A stretch of DNA of 64,000 nucleotides from an uncultured Paracoccaceae bacterium. GTDB lineage: Bacteria > Pseudomonadota > Alphaproteobacteria > Rhodobacterales > Rhodobacteraceae. This document shows positions 7,490 through 15,312 of the stretch, piece by piece. A model generated the notes under the pieces. It had not been told where the DNA came from. It saw only the letters and a program-made list of their open reading frames with translations, and did no database searches. The stretch is taken from positions 1,178,001 to 1,242,000 of the forward strand of contig CANLYJ010000001.1 in the NCBI GenBank assembly GCA_947495295.1. The letters run 5' to 3'. How positions within the stretch are numbered: position 1 is the first letter of the stretch; the number at the start of each line of letters is the position of its first letter. The translations under genes and the position numbers were made by a program.

Positions 7490-8734
7490 ATGCCAGTCAG
7501 CGTCGAGAAAATGCATCGCAACGATCACAGCATTGGTGAAAACCATGTGCCGTCATCACCGCTGTTCCAATTGGCCTACAATATAGAGAACATGAAGCTG
7601 GGGAAAATGGAGCTTGGCTCCAAGAAGTGGTGGAACTTCATCGCGAAGGTGATCCACCAGCTTGAATACGCCGATCTTGATCACGTCCTTGGTGGACGCT
7701 TCCTTCCCCAATTCATTTCCGACCGCCTTGATCCAGAATACCGTAAATGGGCTACCAGCAGGATGCAGTCACGGAATGACATAAGGGAAGGTCAGTCCCT
7801 ACAGTACAACCGTCGGATAATCAGGGCCATGCAGGTTCTGATGGATGCACCACTTGGACAACTTGGATTTGCTACCGTCGTAGCCAGCTTCGAAGGCACG
7901 GAGGAAGAGGCCATTGCTGAGGCCGAGAGACAAGCGAAGCGGCTTGAGCAGTTCATTCGGCGACGGTTCAAAGATGCGGTAAGTCTGATGTTCCCTGAGG
8001 TGGACCTGAAGGTTGCCAAGGACGTTAGCGCAGCCCTTCTCCCGACGGCTGGCTGGAAGCTACGATTTGATCCCAAACAGCGTATCTTCAAAATCCATTT
8101 TCATGGTCTGATCTATGTACCTGGGTACAGTCCGTCAGGCATTGAACAGGCGTTCAAACGGACGGCGAACGGCAAACGCAGCCGTCTCTACTCTGGAGCC
8201 AACCAGGTTCGCGTCATCCCAGTGGAAGAGGCCCCAGGTTTCAATGACGGCACACCTGATGTTGAGGGGGTTGCTGGGTACTCAAACAAATACGTTTACA
8301 ACCCACCAGTGAAAGCTCGGATGTTTGAAGGGCTGGCAAGCTGGTTGATCGTCACTGATGCAATCTTGAAGAACTCAAAGACCATCGTGGTGACTGGTGT
8401 TCGTGCTGGTGTGCAAAAAGCTGAGAAGAGCAGAGATATCAGTTTTAGAGAACCGATGGCGTTCAGTGAACATGACTGTATTCCAGTCTTAGGTGATTCA
8501 ATAAAATCACCCCTGAGTGTCATCCCTGATGCAAAGGTAAATCAGTTCCACTTTCCTGTACTTGGTTCACCTGAGGTTTCTTCTGACGTAGACCATATTC
8601 TATACTCTGTCGATCCAAGTATCTGGCAAGATGATCAAAAACAGGCACACAAAAAGAATCTGGACTGGGTGACGGACGATGACATTTGCGGTCCCTCATC
8701 TTGCCAAATAGGAAGGTTGTCTCAGGGTCCGTAG
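7490..8734 (+). CDS. Possible HUH-type replication initiator/relaxase-like protein of the island
   Basis: 414 residues from ATG 7490, chosen because AGGAG lies eight bases upstream; the longer frame from 7448 lacks a site. The order of motifs fits a rolling-circle HUH endonuclease: a hydrophobic strand (LGFATVVASFEG, about 115-126), the HUH pair H203-F-H205 in FKIHFHGLIYVPG, and Y264-S-N-K267-Y in GVAGYSNKYVYNPP, similar to the YxxK motif. Between them are helices rich in charge. If correct it would nick DNA to replicate or mobilise the island. No ORF for a known partner is adjacent, and the family is inferred by motif only. Confidence 0.5.
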   Translation: MPVSVEKMHRNDHSIGENHVPSSPLFQLAYNIENMKLGKMELGSKKWWNFIAKVIHQLEYADLDHVLGGRFLPQFISDRLDPEYRKWATSRMQSRNDIREGQSLQYNRRIIRAMQVLMDAPLGQLGFATVVASFEGTEEEAIAEAERQAKRLEQFIRRRFKDAVSLMFPEVDLKVAKDVSAALLPTAGWKLRFDPKQRIFKIHFHGLIYVPGYSPSGIEQAFKRTANGKRSRLYSGANQVRVIPVEEAPGFNDGTPDVEGVAGYSNKYVYNPPVKARMFEGLASWLIVTDAILKNSKTIVVTGVRAGVQKAEKSRDISFREPMAFSEHDCIPVLGDSIKSPLSVIPDAKVNQFHFPVLGSPEVSSDVDHILYSVDPSIWQDDQKQAHKKNLDWVTDDDICGPSSCQIGRLSQGP

Positions 8735-9025
8735 CCGACTTGTCAGCGTACCATATACAGAAAAACCCGTCGTACCACATTGCCACCATCTGAATCATTC
8801 AGGTGGACTTAAAAGGTCATGCATCGCCCACGACTATTATTCTGTTGCAACCTGGCCAGGTCCCAAAAACCATCGTTTTAAACACAGGTCCGACGACTCC
8901 AAGAATCACGCCCATCCCGCTATGAATACTGTGCAAAAAACCCGTACATTCTGAAACTGGTCGTGGTTCAATTTTGGACACCCTTTTCTGGATGATACTT
9001 TGCGGGTTCAATACGGGAGGCGACC
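8735..9025. other. Non-coding stretch between the HUH-like gene and the recombinase
   Basis: About 290 bases with no credible gene. It holds one clear hairpin (8783-8806) and, at its right end, the GGGAGG ribosome site of the recombinase at 9015-9020. It could contain the recombinase's own site, but no paired recombination half-sites are obvious by eye. Confidence 0.5.
8783..8806. repeat. Hairpin downstream of the HUH-like gene
   Basis: CTGAAT and ATTCAG pair around a single C, and the flanks CCAC and GTGG extend the stem with a small bulge. It lies 49 bases after the stop at 8734. It may be a terminator (no T run follows) or a nicking or recombination site. Confidence 0.4.
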
Positions 9026-9619
9026 ATAGGAAAGAAGTTCGGGTACATCCGCACATCCACAGTGGACCAAGTGAATGGCATCGAAGTTCAGGTGCAGGCT
9101 CTGCTGGCACATGCCCCATCACTGGACAAGCGTGACATCTTCATCGAACAAATCTCGGGGGGCCTGCACCATGCCAAAAGGCCCAAGCTGTACCAGTTGC
9201 TGAACCAGCTAGAAGATCAGGATGTCGTCTACATCTACCGAACTGATCGCCTTGGTCGCTCGACCTCCGACCTGCTCAGTATTGTAGAGAACATCAAAGC
9301 CGCAGGCGCAAGGTTGGTCAGCATCACCGATGGTGTAGACACTGGTACTGGCATGGTTGCTGACATGTTTCTTACCCTGCTTTCGGTGGTTAGCCAGTAC
9401 GAGAGGGCGCTCATCGCGGATCGCACCCGCAGTTCCTTGAAAATCCTAAAGGATCGGGGAGTTCAGCTTGGTCGTCCCCGAAAGATCACGCCAGTCATCG
9501 TTCGCCAGGTACATGCGATGCACGATGACCCGACACTCTCGGTGAAAGACGTTTGTGGGTCATTGGGGATTTCACGGTCATCATATTACCAAGCTCTGCA
9601 CACGGAGTTGTCTGGATAG
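9026..9619 (+). CDS. Serine recombinase (resolvase/invertase) with an ATA start position
   Basis: A site-specific recombinase of the resolvase/invertase family, about 197 residues. The catalytic N-terminal domain has GYIRTSTVDQ with the active-site serine, then YIYRTDRLGRSTSDL and the ALIADRTRSSLKILKDRGVQLGRPRK hinge, followed by a helix-turn-helix (LSVKDVCGSLGISRSSYYQ). The only ATG/GTG/TTG in frame is GTG 9062, which lies after the catalytic serine. Upstream to the stop at 8993 the sole codon with a proper ribosome site (GGGAGG, five bases away) is ATA at 9026. Either ATA is used weakly or a G-to-A change has inactivated an ATG. Confidence 0.75.
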   Translation: MGKKFGYIRTSTVDQVNGIEVQVQALLAHAPSLDKRDIFIEQISGGLHHAKRPKLYQLLNQLEDQDVVYIYRTDRLGRSTSDLLSIVENIKAAGARLVSITDGVDTGTGMVADMFLTLLSVVSQYERALIADRTRSSLKILKDRGVQLGRPRKITPVIVRQVHAMHDDPTLSVKDVCGSLGISRSSYYQALHTELSG

Positions 9620-9656
9620 ATTCTCCAGCCTCTTGAAAGCCCTACCGACCATACCC

Positions 9657-9677
9657 ATGTTACCTAATAGGAAACAT
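9657..9677. promoter_or_regulatory. Palindrome upstream of the excisionase-like gene
   Basis: ATGTT-A-CCTA, a central A, TAGG-A-AACAT: nine of ten positions pair. It lies 67 bases before ATG 9744. Its outer arms ATGTT and AACAT are the same as those of the dyad at 5275-5295, so the same type of regulator may bind here. Confidence 0.5.
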
Positions 9678-9743
9678 TGGAAAACGAATTGGTGCTGCAT
9701 TGAAAGGTGTGCGGCACTGCTTTTGCAATGAGGTCCTGCCTTC

Positions 9744-10145
9744 ATGATCACTACCGATCCGAACGAATATGTTCGTCAACTCAGTTTGTCCAACTTCCGC
9801 TTTGCCAATTGGGCGGAGTTTGATTTCGCCAATGAAGCAAACTCGACAGTAGCTGGGAAACTATCAGACAAGTTGCCGCCATCATCGCCGTCTAGGTGGC
9901 CAGAACTGATGTCAATATCCACGCTGTCTGAGTATCTGGATATGTCTTCTGCATCAATCCGAACACTCATCAGCCAAGGTGTTTTACCTGAAGCTACTAC
10001 CGCACCGACTCCCCGCCTCAAAAGGTGGAAGCGTTCGGTCGTCGATGAAACCCTTCAAAGGATCGCTGATAGACGAGTATCCTACGGCCTTTCTATGAAT
10101 GATGCCCTGATGTCGCAGAACTCCCGCGCAAAGGGAGGTCGATGA
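9744..10145 (+). CDS. Excisionase-like helix-turn-helix protein
   Basis: 133 residues. The C-terminal half contains a MerR/AlpA-like winged helix-turn-helix (MSISTLSEYLDMSSASIRTLISQGVLPEAT, then RLKRWKRSVVDETLQRI), as in excisionases and recombination directionality factors. The N-terminal 50 residues are unassigned. GAGG precedes ATG 9744 at about ten bases. The stop lies one base before the integrase start, so the two are co-expressed, which fits control of integration and excision of this island. Confidence 0.65.
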   Translation: MITTDPNEYVRQLSLSNFRFANWAEFDFANEANSTVAGKLSDKLPPSSPSRWPELMSISTLSEYLDMSSASIRTLISQGVLPEATTAPTPRLKRWKRSVVDETLQRIADRRVSYGLSMNDALMSQNSRAKGGR

Positions 10146-10146
10146 A

Positions 10147-11274
10147 ATGGCTAGAATCAGAGAGTTTCTTATCGAAGAGAAGTCACGCCATGGTAAGCTG
10201 CGGTATCTGTTTCACCGCCGTCCAGATGGCCGTCGAATGACTATTAAAGGGCAACCTGGCGAACCCGCTTTTGAAGCCAGATACAGTTTCCTTGAACAGG
10301 GTGGAGACCTTGAAATTGAACTGAAGAAGGCATCAGCCGAACGTTGGCGGAACCATGAAGCGCCTCAAACAGTGTCTGATTTAGTCAGGTATCACACAAT
10401 CCATATAGATGGACTCGTGGAGAGAGATGAGTTCTCGGCTTACACTCGTGATCACTATGCAAGGTTTACCAAAAGGCTTTCGGCGGAGTACGGAGAGGTC
10501 TTGCTCCACACTATCGAAGAACACCACCTGAAGCAGATTCTAGACAGTTGGGGTTGGACCAAGAACGCATGGAACAACGCACTTCGTGCAATCAAGCACC
10601 TGTTCAAATACGGGACGGAGACGTGGGGCGTGAAGCCTAACCCTGCACAATTGATCGCCAAGAAAGCAGTCGAAACGAACGGCCATCTTCCATGGAGTCC
10701 AGATCATTTGGAGAAGTTCTTCGCAACGCACCAGATTGGATCACGCCCGCACCTCACGATGATGCTTCTGATTCACGCCAGTCCCCGAAGGGCGGACTTG
10801 GTGAGGCTTGGACCACAACACGTCCTCATTGAGAATGGCGTAGAAGTGCTGCGGTTCATGCCACAGAAGACCAGTCGAAAAAGTAAAGTCTTGATCACTA
10901 AACCACTACACCCAGACCTGAAGGCTGCATTGGATGCAACTCCAACTGGTGATCAGACTTTCCTGATCACGGAGCATGGGAAGCCCTATTCGCCCGATGG
11001 TTTCAGCAACCACATCCTCGAATGGAGAAAGGCTGCTGGGATCACTGACTCGGTGTCGGCCCATGGTATGCGAAAAACTGTGGGGATCGATATGGCTGAG
11101 AACGGTGCCACAGAATACGAACTCATGGCTGCATTGGGTCACACCACGCCCAAGGTAACAGAAGTGTACACCAGAGCCGCCAACCGCGCCAAACTATCGA
11201 TGCAGGCTGCGTCTAAATCCACACTTTCCAAAATTCACAATGTAACAAGTAAGAAAGACGATACCCATGTCTGA
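10147..11274 (+). CDS. int: Tyrosine integrase of the tRNA-Arg island
   Basis: 375-residue site-specific recombinase. The core-binding domain spans about 75-175 and the catalytic domain about 185-350. Catalytic residues are visible: R in HASPRRADLVRLG (about 213), H-x-x-R in HGMRKTVG (about 306-309), the LGHTT histidine, and the nucleophile Y in EVYTRAA (about 341). AAAGGGAGG precedes the start. It points at the 3' end of tRNA-Arg(CCT) 520 bases away, the usual layout for an element that uses the tRNA end as its attachment site. It overlaps the next gene by eight bases. Confidence 0.93.
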   Translation: MARIREFLIEEKSRHGKLRYLFHRRPDGRRMTIKGQPGEPAFEARYSFLEQGGDLEIELKKASAERWRNHEAPQTVSDLVRYHTIHIDGLVERDEFSAYTRDHYARFTKRLSAEYGEVLLHTIEEHHLKQILDSWGWTKNAWNNALRAIKHLFKYGTETWGVKPNPAQLIAKKAVETNGHLPWSPDHLEKFFATHQIGSRPHLTMMLLIHASPRRADLVRLGPQHVLIENGVEVLRFMPQKTSRKSKVLITKPLHPDLKAALDATPTGDQTFLITEHGKPYSPDGFSNHILEWRKAAGITDSVSAHGMRKTVGIDMAENGATEYELMAALGHTTPKVTEVYTRAANRAKLSMQAASKSTLSKIHNVTSKKDDTHV

Positions 11275-11716
11275 ACCAGTTGTCTCTAAATCTCAGCTAA
11301 TTTCACTTGAAATGAAGATGCGCGATGCACTCCGTGGATTCAAAGAATATGAGTACTTCACCCTCGACAGATTGATCTGGGCGATGGATGGGGAGTTAAG
11401 TCATGAACGCGTGATTGAACATGATGAATTGATCCACAACAAACTACTCCTCTGGAACTGGCACTGCCCGAACCCAAAACATGCCAAACCTCAGTATGTT
11501 CGTCGAAGCCATCCAACACCTCCGAAGATCATTAAGCCAGCGAATGGAAAAATGTTTGGAACGCGCACTTCTTGGCCAGCATATGAAGACCAAACAGAGT
11601 TGAAGCCGAGGGGATCAGCAACCAATACAAAGACTCATGATTTACTACAGAAATTGAAGCCGAGGCGGGGACCAATGATCCCTGCAAAACCCCACGAACG
11701 AACCGCCGAACTATGA
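11267..11716 (+). CDS. Hypothetical protein co-transcribed with the integrase
   Basis: 149 residues, overlapping the integrase 3' end by eight bases. The N-terminal 60 residues look helical and acidic (QLISLEMKMRDALRGFKEYEYFTLDRLIWAMDGELSHERVIEHDE). The rest is rich in K, P and R without clear structure (HCPNPKHAKPQYVRRSHPTPPKII), with LKPRG and LKPRRG repeated. I do not recognise it. Its position suggests an accessory role in integration or excision. Confidence 0.6.
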   Translation: MSEPVVSKSQLISLEMKMRDALRGFKEYEYFTLDRLIWAMDGELSHERVIEHDELIHNKLLLWNWHCPNPKHAKPQYVRRSHPTPPKIIKPANGKMFGTRTSWPAYEDQTELKPRGSATNTKTHDLLQKLKPRRGPMIPAKPHERTAEL

Positions 11717-11733
11717 GGCTACAAGAGACGCGC

Positions 11734-11764
11734 TACACACCTTTTTACACACCTTAGGTGTGTA
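11734..11764. repeat. Cluster of TACACACCTT repeats next to the attachment site
   Basis: Two direct copies of TACACACCTT (11734-11743 and 11746-11755), the second followed at once by the inverted copy AGGTGTGTA (11756-11764). They lie between the last island gene and the tRNA and could be arm-type sites for integrase or excisionase; a terminator role is also possible for the hairpin. Confidence 0.55.
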
Positions 11765-11793
11765 GCCATTTTCTTCAATAAATTCAGTGGGAG

Positions 11794-11870
11794 TGGTGAC
11801 CCCGGCAGGATTCGAACCTGCAACCTGCCCCTTAGGAGGGGGCTGCTCTATCCAGTTGAGCCACGGGGCC
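11794..11870 (-). tRNA. tRNA-Arg (anticodon CCT), island attachment site
   Basis: A full cloverleaf on the minus strand: acceptor GGCCCCG pairs with CGGGGTC (one G-U), D stem GCTC/GAGC, anticodon stem GCCCC/GGGGC with loop CTCCTAA (anticodon CCT, reading AGG), T arm with GGTTCGAAT, and an encoded CCA at 11794-11796. Its 3' end faces the integrase, which marks it as the probable attL/attR core. Confidence 0.95.
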
Positions 11871-11960
11871 AGCTTGATCTTTGAATGCCCGCCCTAGACC
11901 ATCTGGTCAACGGTGCAAAGGCCCGTTATCAATACAATAAGTTTATGCAGGGCAGCACAA

Positions 11961-12986
11961 GTGACCAGTCAGATCAAACGTCCTCTCACACTTCGCGATG
12001 TGTCGGAAGCCTCTGGCGTCAGCGAGATGACCGTCAGCAGAGTTCTGCGCAACAAGGGTGATGTTAGCGAGGCGACACGTCAAAAAGTCCAGCATGCCGC
12101 AAAACGGCTGGGCTATGTCCCGAATAAAATCGCTGGCGCGCTTGCCTCGCAGCGGGTCAATCTGGTGGCGATTATCATCCCGTCCTTGGGTAATATGGTG
12201 TTCCCGGAGGTCCTTTCGGGAATCTCGGAAACCTTGGAAGATACGGATTTACAGCCTGTTGTGGGCGTCACCGACTATCTGCCGGAGAAGGAAGAAAAGG
12301 TTTTGTTCGAGATGCTGTCCTGGCGGCCGTCCGGCGTGATTATTGCGGGGCTGGAGCATTCAGAAGCGTCGCAGGCCATGCTGCGCCAAGCTGGTATACC
12401 CGTGGTTGAAATCATGGATATCGACGGCGAGCCGATTGATGCCTGCGTTGGCATCTCGCATCGGCGGGCGGGTCGCAAGATGGCCGAAGAAATCATCAAG
12501 GCTGGGTATCGGCGCATTGGCTTTATGGGCACAAAAATGCCGCTGGATCACCGTGCGCGTAAACGGTTTGAAGGCTTTACCCGCACACTTGCCAAAAGCG
12601 GTATCGAGATTGTGGACCAGGAGTTTTACTCCGGCGGTTCTGCGCTTGCCAAGGGGCGCGAGATGACGGCCAAGATGATTGAACGTACCCCCGACATCGA
12701 GTTTCTGTATTATTCCAATGATATGATTGGCGCAGGCGGTTTGCTGTACCTTCTGGAGAAAGGCATCGATGTGCCTGGCCAGATCGGCCTAGCCGCCTTT
12801 AATGGGGTGGAACTGTTGGATGGCCTTCCGCGGCAATTGGCCACAATGGATGCCTGTCGTCGTGAGATCGGCGTGAAAGCTGCCCAGATCATCGCTGCCC
12901 GGAATGCCGGTGCAGATGTTGCCGAAGGGCCTGTTGTGAAGCTGAGCCCGAAATTAGCTTTGGGCGAGACACTGTTGCGTAATTGA
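11961..12986 (+). CDS. LacI-family transcriptional regulator (GntR-like)
   Basis: About 341 residues from GTG 11961, which gives the normal LacI start MTSQIKRPLTLRDVSEASGVSEMTVSRVLRN. The longer frame from GTG 11913 adds 16 residues of doubtful sequence. The DNA-binding domain (TLRDVSEASGVSEMTVSRVLRNKGDVS) is followed by the periplasmic-binding-type sensor domain. The sequence (GVSEMTVSRVLRN, GALASQRVNLVAIIIPSLGN) is closest in style to gluconate-type LacI repressors. No obvious target operon is beside it: the genes to the right are convergent sugar-nucleotide enzymes. Its ligand is unknown. Confidence 0.85.
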   Translation: MTSQIKRPLTLRDVSEASGVSEMTVSRVLRNKGDVSEATRQKVQHAAKRLGYVPNKIAGALASQRVNLVAIIIPSLGNMVFPEVLSGISETLEDTDLQPVVGVTDYLPEKEEKVLFEMLSWRPSGVIIAGLEHSEASQAMLRQAGIPVVEIMDIDGEPIDACVGISHRRAGRKMAEEIIKAGYRRIGFMGTKMPLDHRARKRFEGFTRTLAKSGIEIVDQEFYSGGSALAKGREMTAKMIERTPDIEFLYYSNDMIGAGGLLYLLEKGIDVPGQIGLAAFNGVELLDGLPRQLATMDACRREIGVKAAQIIAARNAGADVAEGPVVKLSPKLALGETLLRN

Positions 12987-13007
12987 CCGGTCAGCGGATC
13001 AATAGCC

Positions 13008-13961
13008 CTAGTTTGATCTGATCGTGCCATCCTGTTGCAGCGTGTCGCAATACCATGCGTACATTTTCGTGAGGCCAGTTGCCAGATCGGTCGAGGCCGT
13101 CCAGCCGAGTGACTTCAGGACTGTATTGTCCATCAGTTTGCGCGGGGTGCCGTCGGGTTTGCTTTTGTCCCAAACCAGGTCGGCGTTCAAATCCATGACG
13201 TCACGCAGTGTTTCGGCCAATGTCTTGATCGATACTTCGATACCTGTGCCAGCGTTGACCGCGCCACCCTTCTTATACTCTTCCATCAGGAACGTGCAGG
13301 CGTCACCTAGATCATCGGCAAAGATGAACTCGCGTAGCGGTGTGCCGGTGCCCCAGACTGTGACCTGCTTGTCACCATCCAGTTTGGCCTGATGAAACCG
13401 CCGCATCAGAGCAGCGATGACGTGGCTGTTATCGGGGTGGAAGTTGTCGCCTATCCCATAGACGTTGCAGGGCATGGCCGTGAATGCATCAAACCCGTAT
13501 TGTTTGCGATATGCGTCACACATGGTTTTGCCGGCGATCTTGGCCACAGCATAGGGTAGGTTTGTTGGTTCCAGTTCCCCGGTGAGCAGGATGTCTTCGC
13601 GGATCGGCTGAGGCGCCGCGCGGGGATAAATGCAACTGGACCCCAGAAAGCAGAATTTCCGCACGCCGGACGCCCATGCCGCGTGGATGACGTTGGTCTG
13701 GATTTGCAGATTGATCCGGATGAAATCGCCACCATAGGTATCATTGGCGTGGATGCCTCCGACCTTGGCCGCAGCGAGGAAGACATAATCGGGCTTTTCG
13801 GCGGCAAAGAATGCGTCGACAGCGCGCGTGTCGGTTAAATCAAGCTGGTCACTGCCACAGGTCAGGATATTAGTGTAACCCTTGGCCGTAAGCGACCGGG
13901 TAATTGCCGCACCGACCATGCCCCGGTGGCCCGCGACGTATATTCTGTCGTCGTGTTGCAT
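13008..13961 (-). CDS. fcl: GDP-L-fucose synthase
   Basis: 317 residues; epimerises and reduces GDP-4-keto-6-deoxymannose to GDP-L-fucose with NADPH. The Rossmann motif GHRGMVGAAI is at the N-terminus, followed by GSSCIYPRAAPQPI and the catalytic YAVAK. The length is normal. It lies 15 bases after gmd, so the two consecutive steps are in one operon. It supplies activated fucose, probably to the glycosyltransferases encoded divergently at 15313-19034. Confidence 0.93.
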   Translation of the reverse strand: MQHDDRIYVAGHRGMVGAAITRSLTAKGYTNILTCGSDQLDLTDTRAVDAFFAAEKPDYVFLAAAKVGGIHANDTYGGDFIRINLQIQTNVIHAAWASGVRKFCFLGSSCIYPRAAPQPIREDILLTGELEPTNLPYAVAKIAGKTMCDAYRKQYGFDAFTAMPCNVYGIGDNFHPDNSHVIAALMRRFHQAKLDGDKQVTVWGTGTPLREFIFADDLGDACTFLMEEYKKGGAVNAGTGIEVSIKTLAETLRDVMDLNADLVWDKSKPDGTPRKLMDNTVLKSLGWTASTDLATGLTKMYAWYCDTLQQDGTIRSN

Positions 13962-13976
13962 TCAGGTGTATCGTTC

Positions 13977-15029
13977 CTAATCCGCGCGGGTGTAGTCGAT
14001 GCCAGCGAGGTCTCTTTGCACCATTTCGCGCACCAGTTCCTTGAACCCCGTCTTATGGGTCCAGCCAAGTTTTTCGCGCGCTTTAGTGGGGTCGCCCAAA
14101 AGCAGCTCAACTTCGGTGGGTCGGAAATAGTTGGGATCGATAGAAATTCGCACTTTCCCGGTTGCCGGATCGATCCCAACCTCGTCCACCCCTGTGCCGC
14201 GCCATTCTAGCGCAACCCCGATTTCGGCAAAGGCCAACTCACAGAACTCGCGCACTGAATGCGCCTCACCGGTCGCAAGTACATAATCGTCAGCCTCGTC
14301 CTGCTGCACAATGGCCCACATCCCTTCGACGTAGTCGCGGGCATGCCCCCAATCCCGTTTGGCGTCCAGATTGCCCAAGTAGAGCTGATCCTGTTCCCCT
14401 CGTGAAATCGCGGCGACCGCCGAAGTGATTTTTCGAGTGACGAAGGTTTCACCGCGCCTGGGGCTTTCGTGGTTGAACAGGATGCCGTTCGATGCATGGA
14501 TCCCGTAGGCTTCGCGGTAGTTTACCGTGATCCAGTATGCGTACAGCTTGGCCGCGGCATAGGGTGAGCGTGGGTAGAAAGGCGTGTTTTCATTCTGCGG
14601 CGTTTCCCGAACCAGACCGTAAAGTTCGGAGGTCGACGCCTGATAAAACCGGACCTTGTCCTGCATCTCCAAAATGCGGATCGCTTCGAGGATGCGCAAC
14701 GTTCCCATCGCATCCGAGTTCGCGGTGTATTCCGGGGTTTCGAAACTCACTTTCACATGGCTTTGCGCGGCAAGGTTATAGATTTCGTCCGGTTTGGTTT
14801 CCTGAATGATGCGGATCAGGTTTGTTGAGTCGGTCATATCGCCGTAATGCAGGTGAAACTTTAACCCCTCAACATGCGGATCTTCGGTCAGATGATCGAT
14901 CCGGTCGGTATTGAACAAGGACGCGCGCCGTTTCACGCCATGCACGACATAACCCTTGGCCATCAGCAACTCAGAGAGATAGGCCCCGTCCTGGCCCGTC
15001 ACACCTGTGATGAGTGCAGTCTTTGTCAT
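13977..15029 (-). CDS. gmd: GDP-mannose 4,6-dehydratase
   Basis: 350 residues; makes GDP-4-keto-6-deoxy-D-mannose, the first step to GDP-fucose. It starts [20 protein letters not shown] at ATG 15029, with AAGGA about nine bases upstream; the longer frame to 15197 has no such support. Family marks are the NADP-binding GVTGQDG, STSELYG with the catalytic Ser/Thr, and YAAAK. It is transcribed first, with fcl directly after it. Confidence 0.95.
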   Translation of the reverse strand: MTKTALITGVTGQDGAYLSELLMAKGYVVHGVKRRASLFNTDRIDHLTEDPHVEGLKFHLHYGDMTDSTNLIRIIQETKPDEIYNLAAQSHVKVSFETPEYTANSDAMGTLRILEAIRILEMQDKVRFYQASTSELYGLVRETPQNENTPFYPRSPYAAAKLYAYWITVNYREAYGIHASNGILFNHESPRRGETFVTRKITSAVAAISRGEQDQLYLGNLDAKRDWGHARDYVEGMWAIVQQDEADDYVLATGEAHSVREFCELAFAEIGVALEWRGTGVDEVGIDPATGKVRISIDPNYFRPTEVELLLGDPTKAREKLGWTHKTGFKELVREMVQRDLAGIDYTRAD

Positions 15030-15312
15030 TGTTATTGTCCTTGTTTCGCTGCGGTCGACCGTGTTGAGCCTGAACCTAGGCGCGGGGTCGTCGATTGTCC
15101 ATGTCCGTGGAGTTGTTGTGTTTTGGGGTGCGCAGCATGTTGTAACGGCTTTTGCCGTTCCTGTTGTCGCGGCATCGTGCTGACTGCCCAGTCGCACACG
15201 AAAAGCGAAGCCATGATGAAATTGTCCAATTCCAATTGCAAAACGCTTGAACTAACCTGTCAGTCCTGTGCTTCTTCTGTTTGGGGTTGCGCATTTGACT
15301 GAAACTGGTGGT

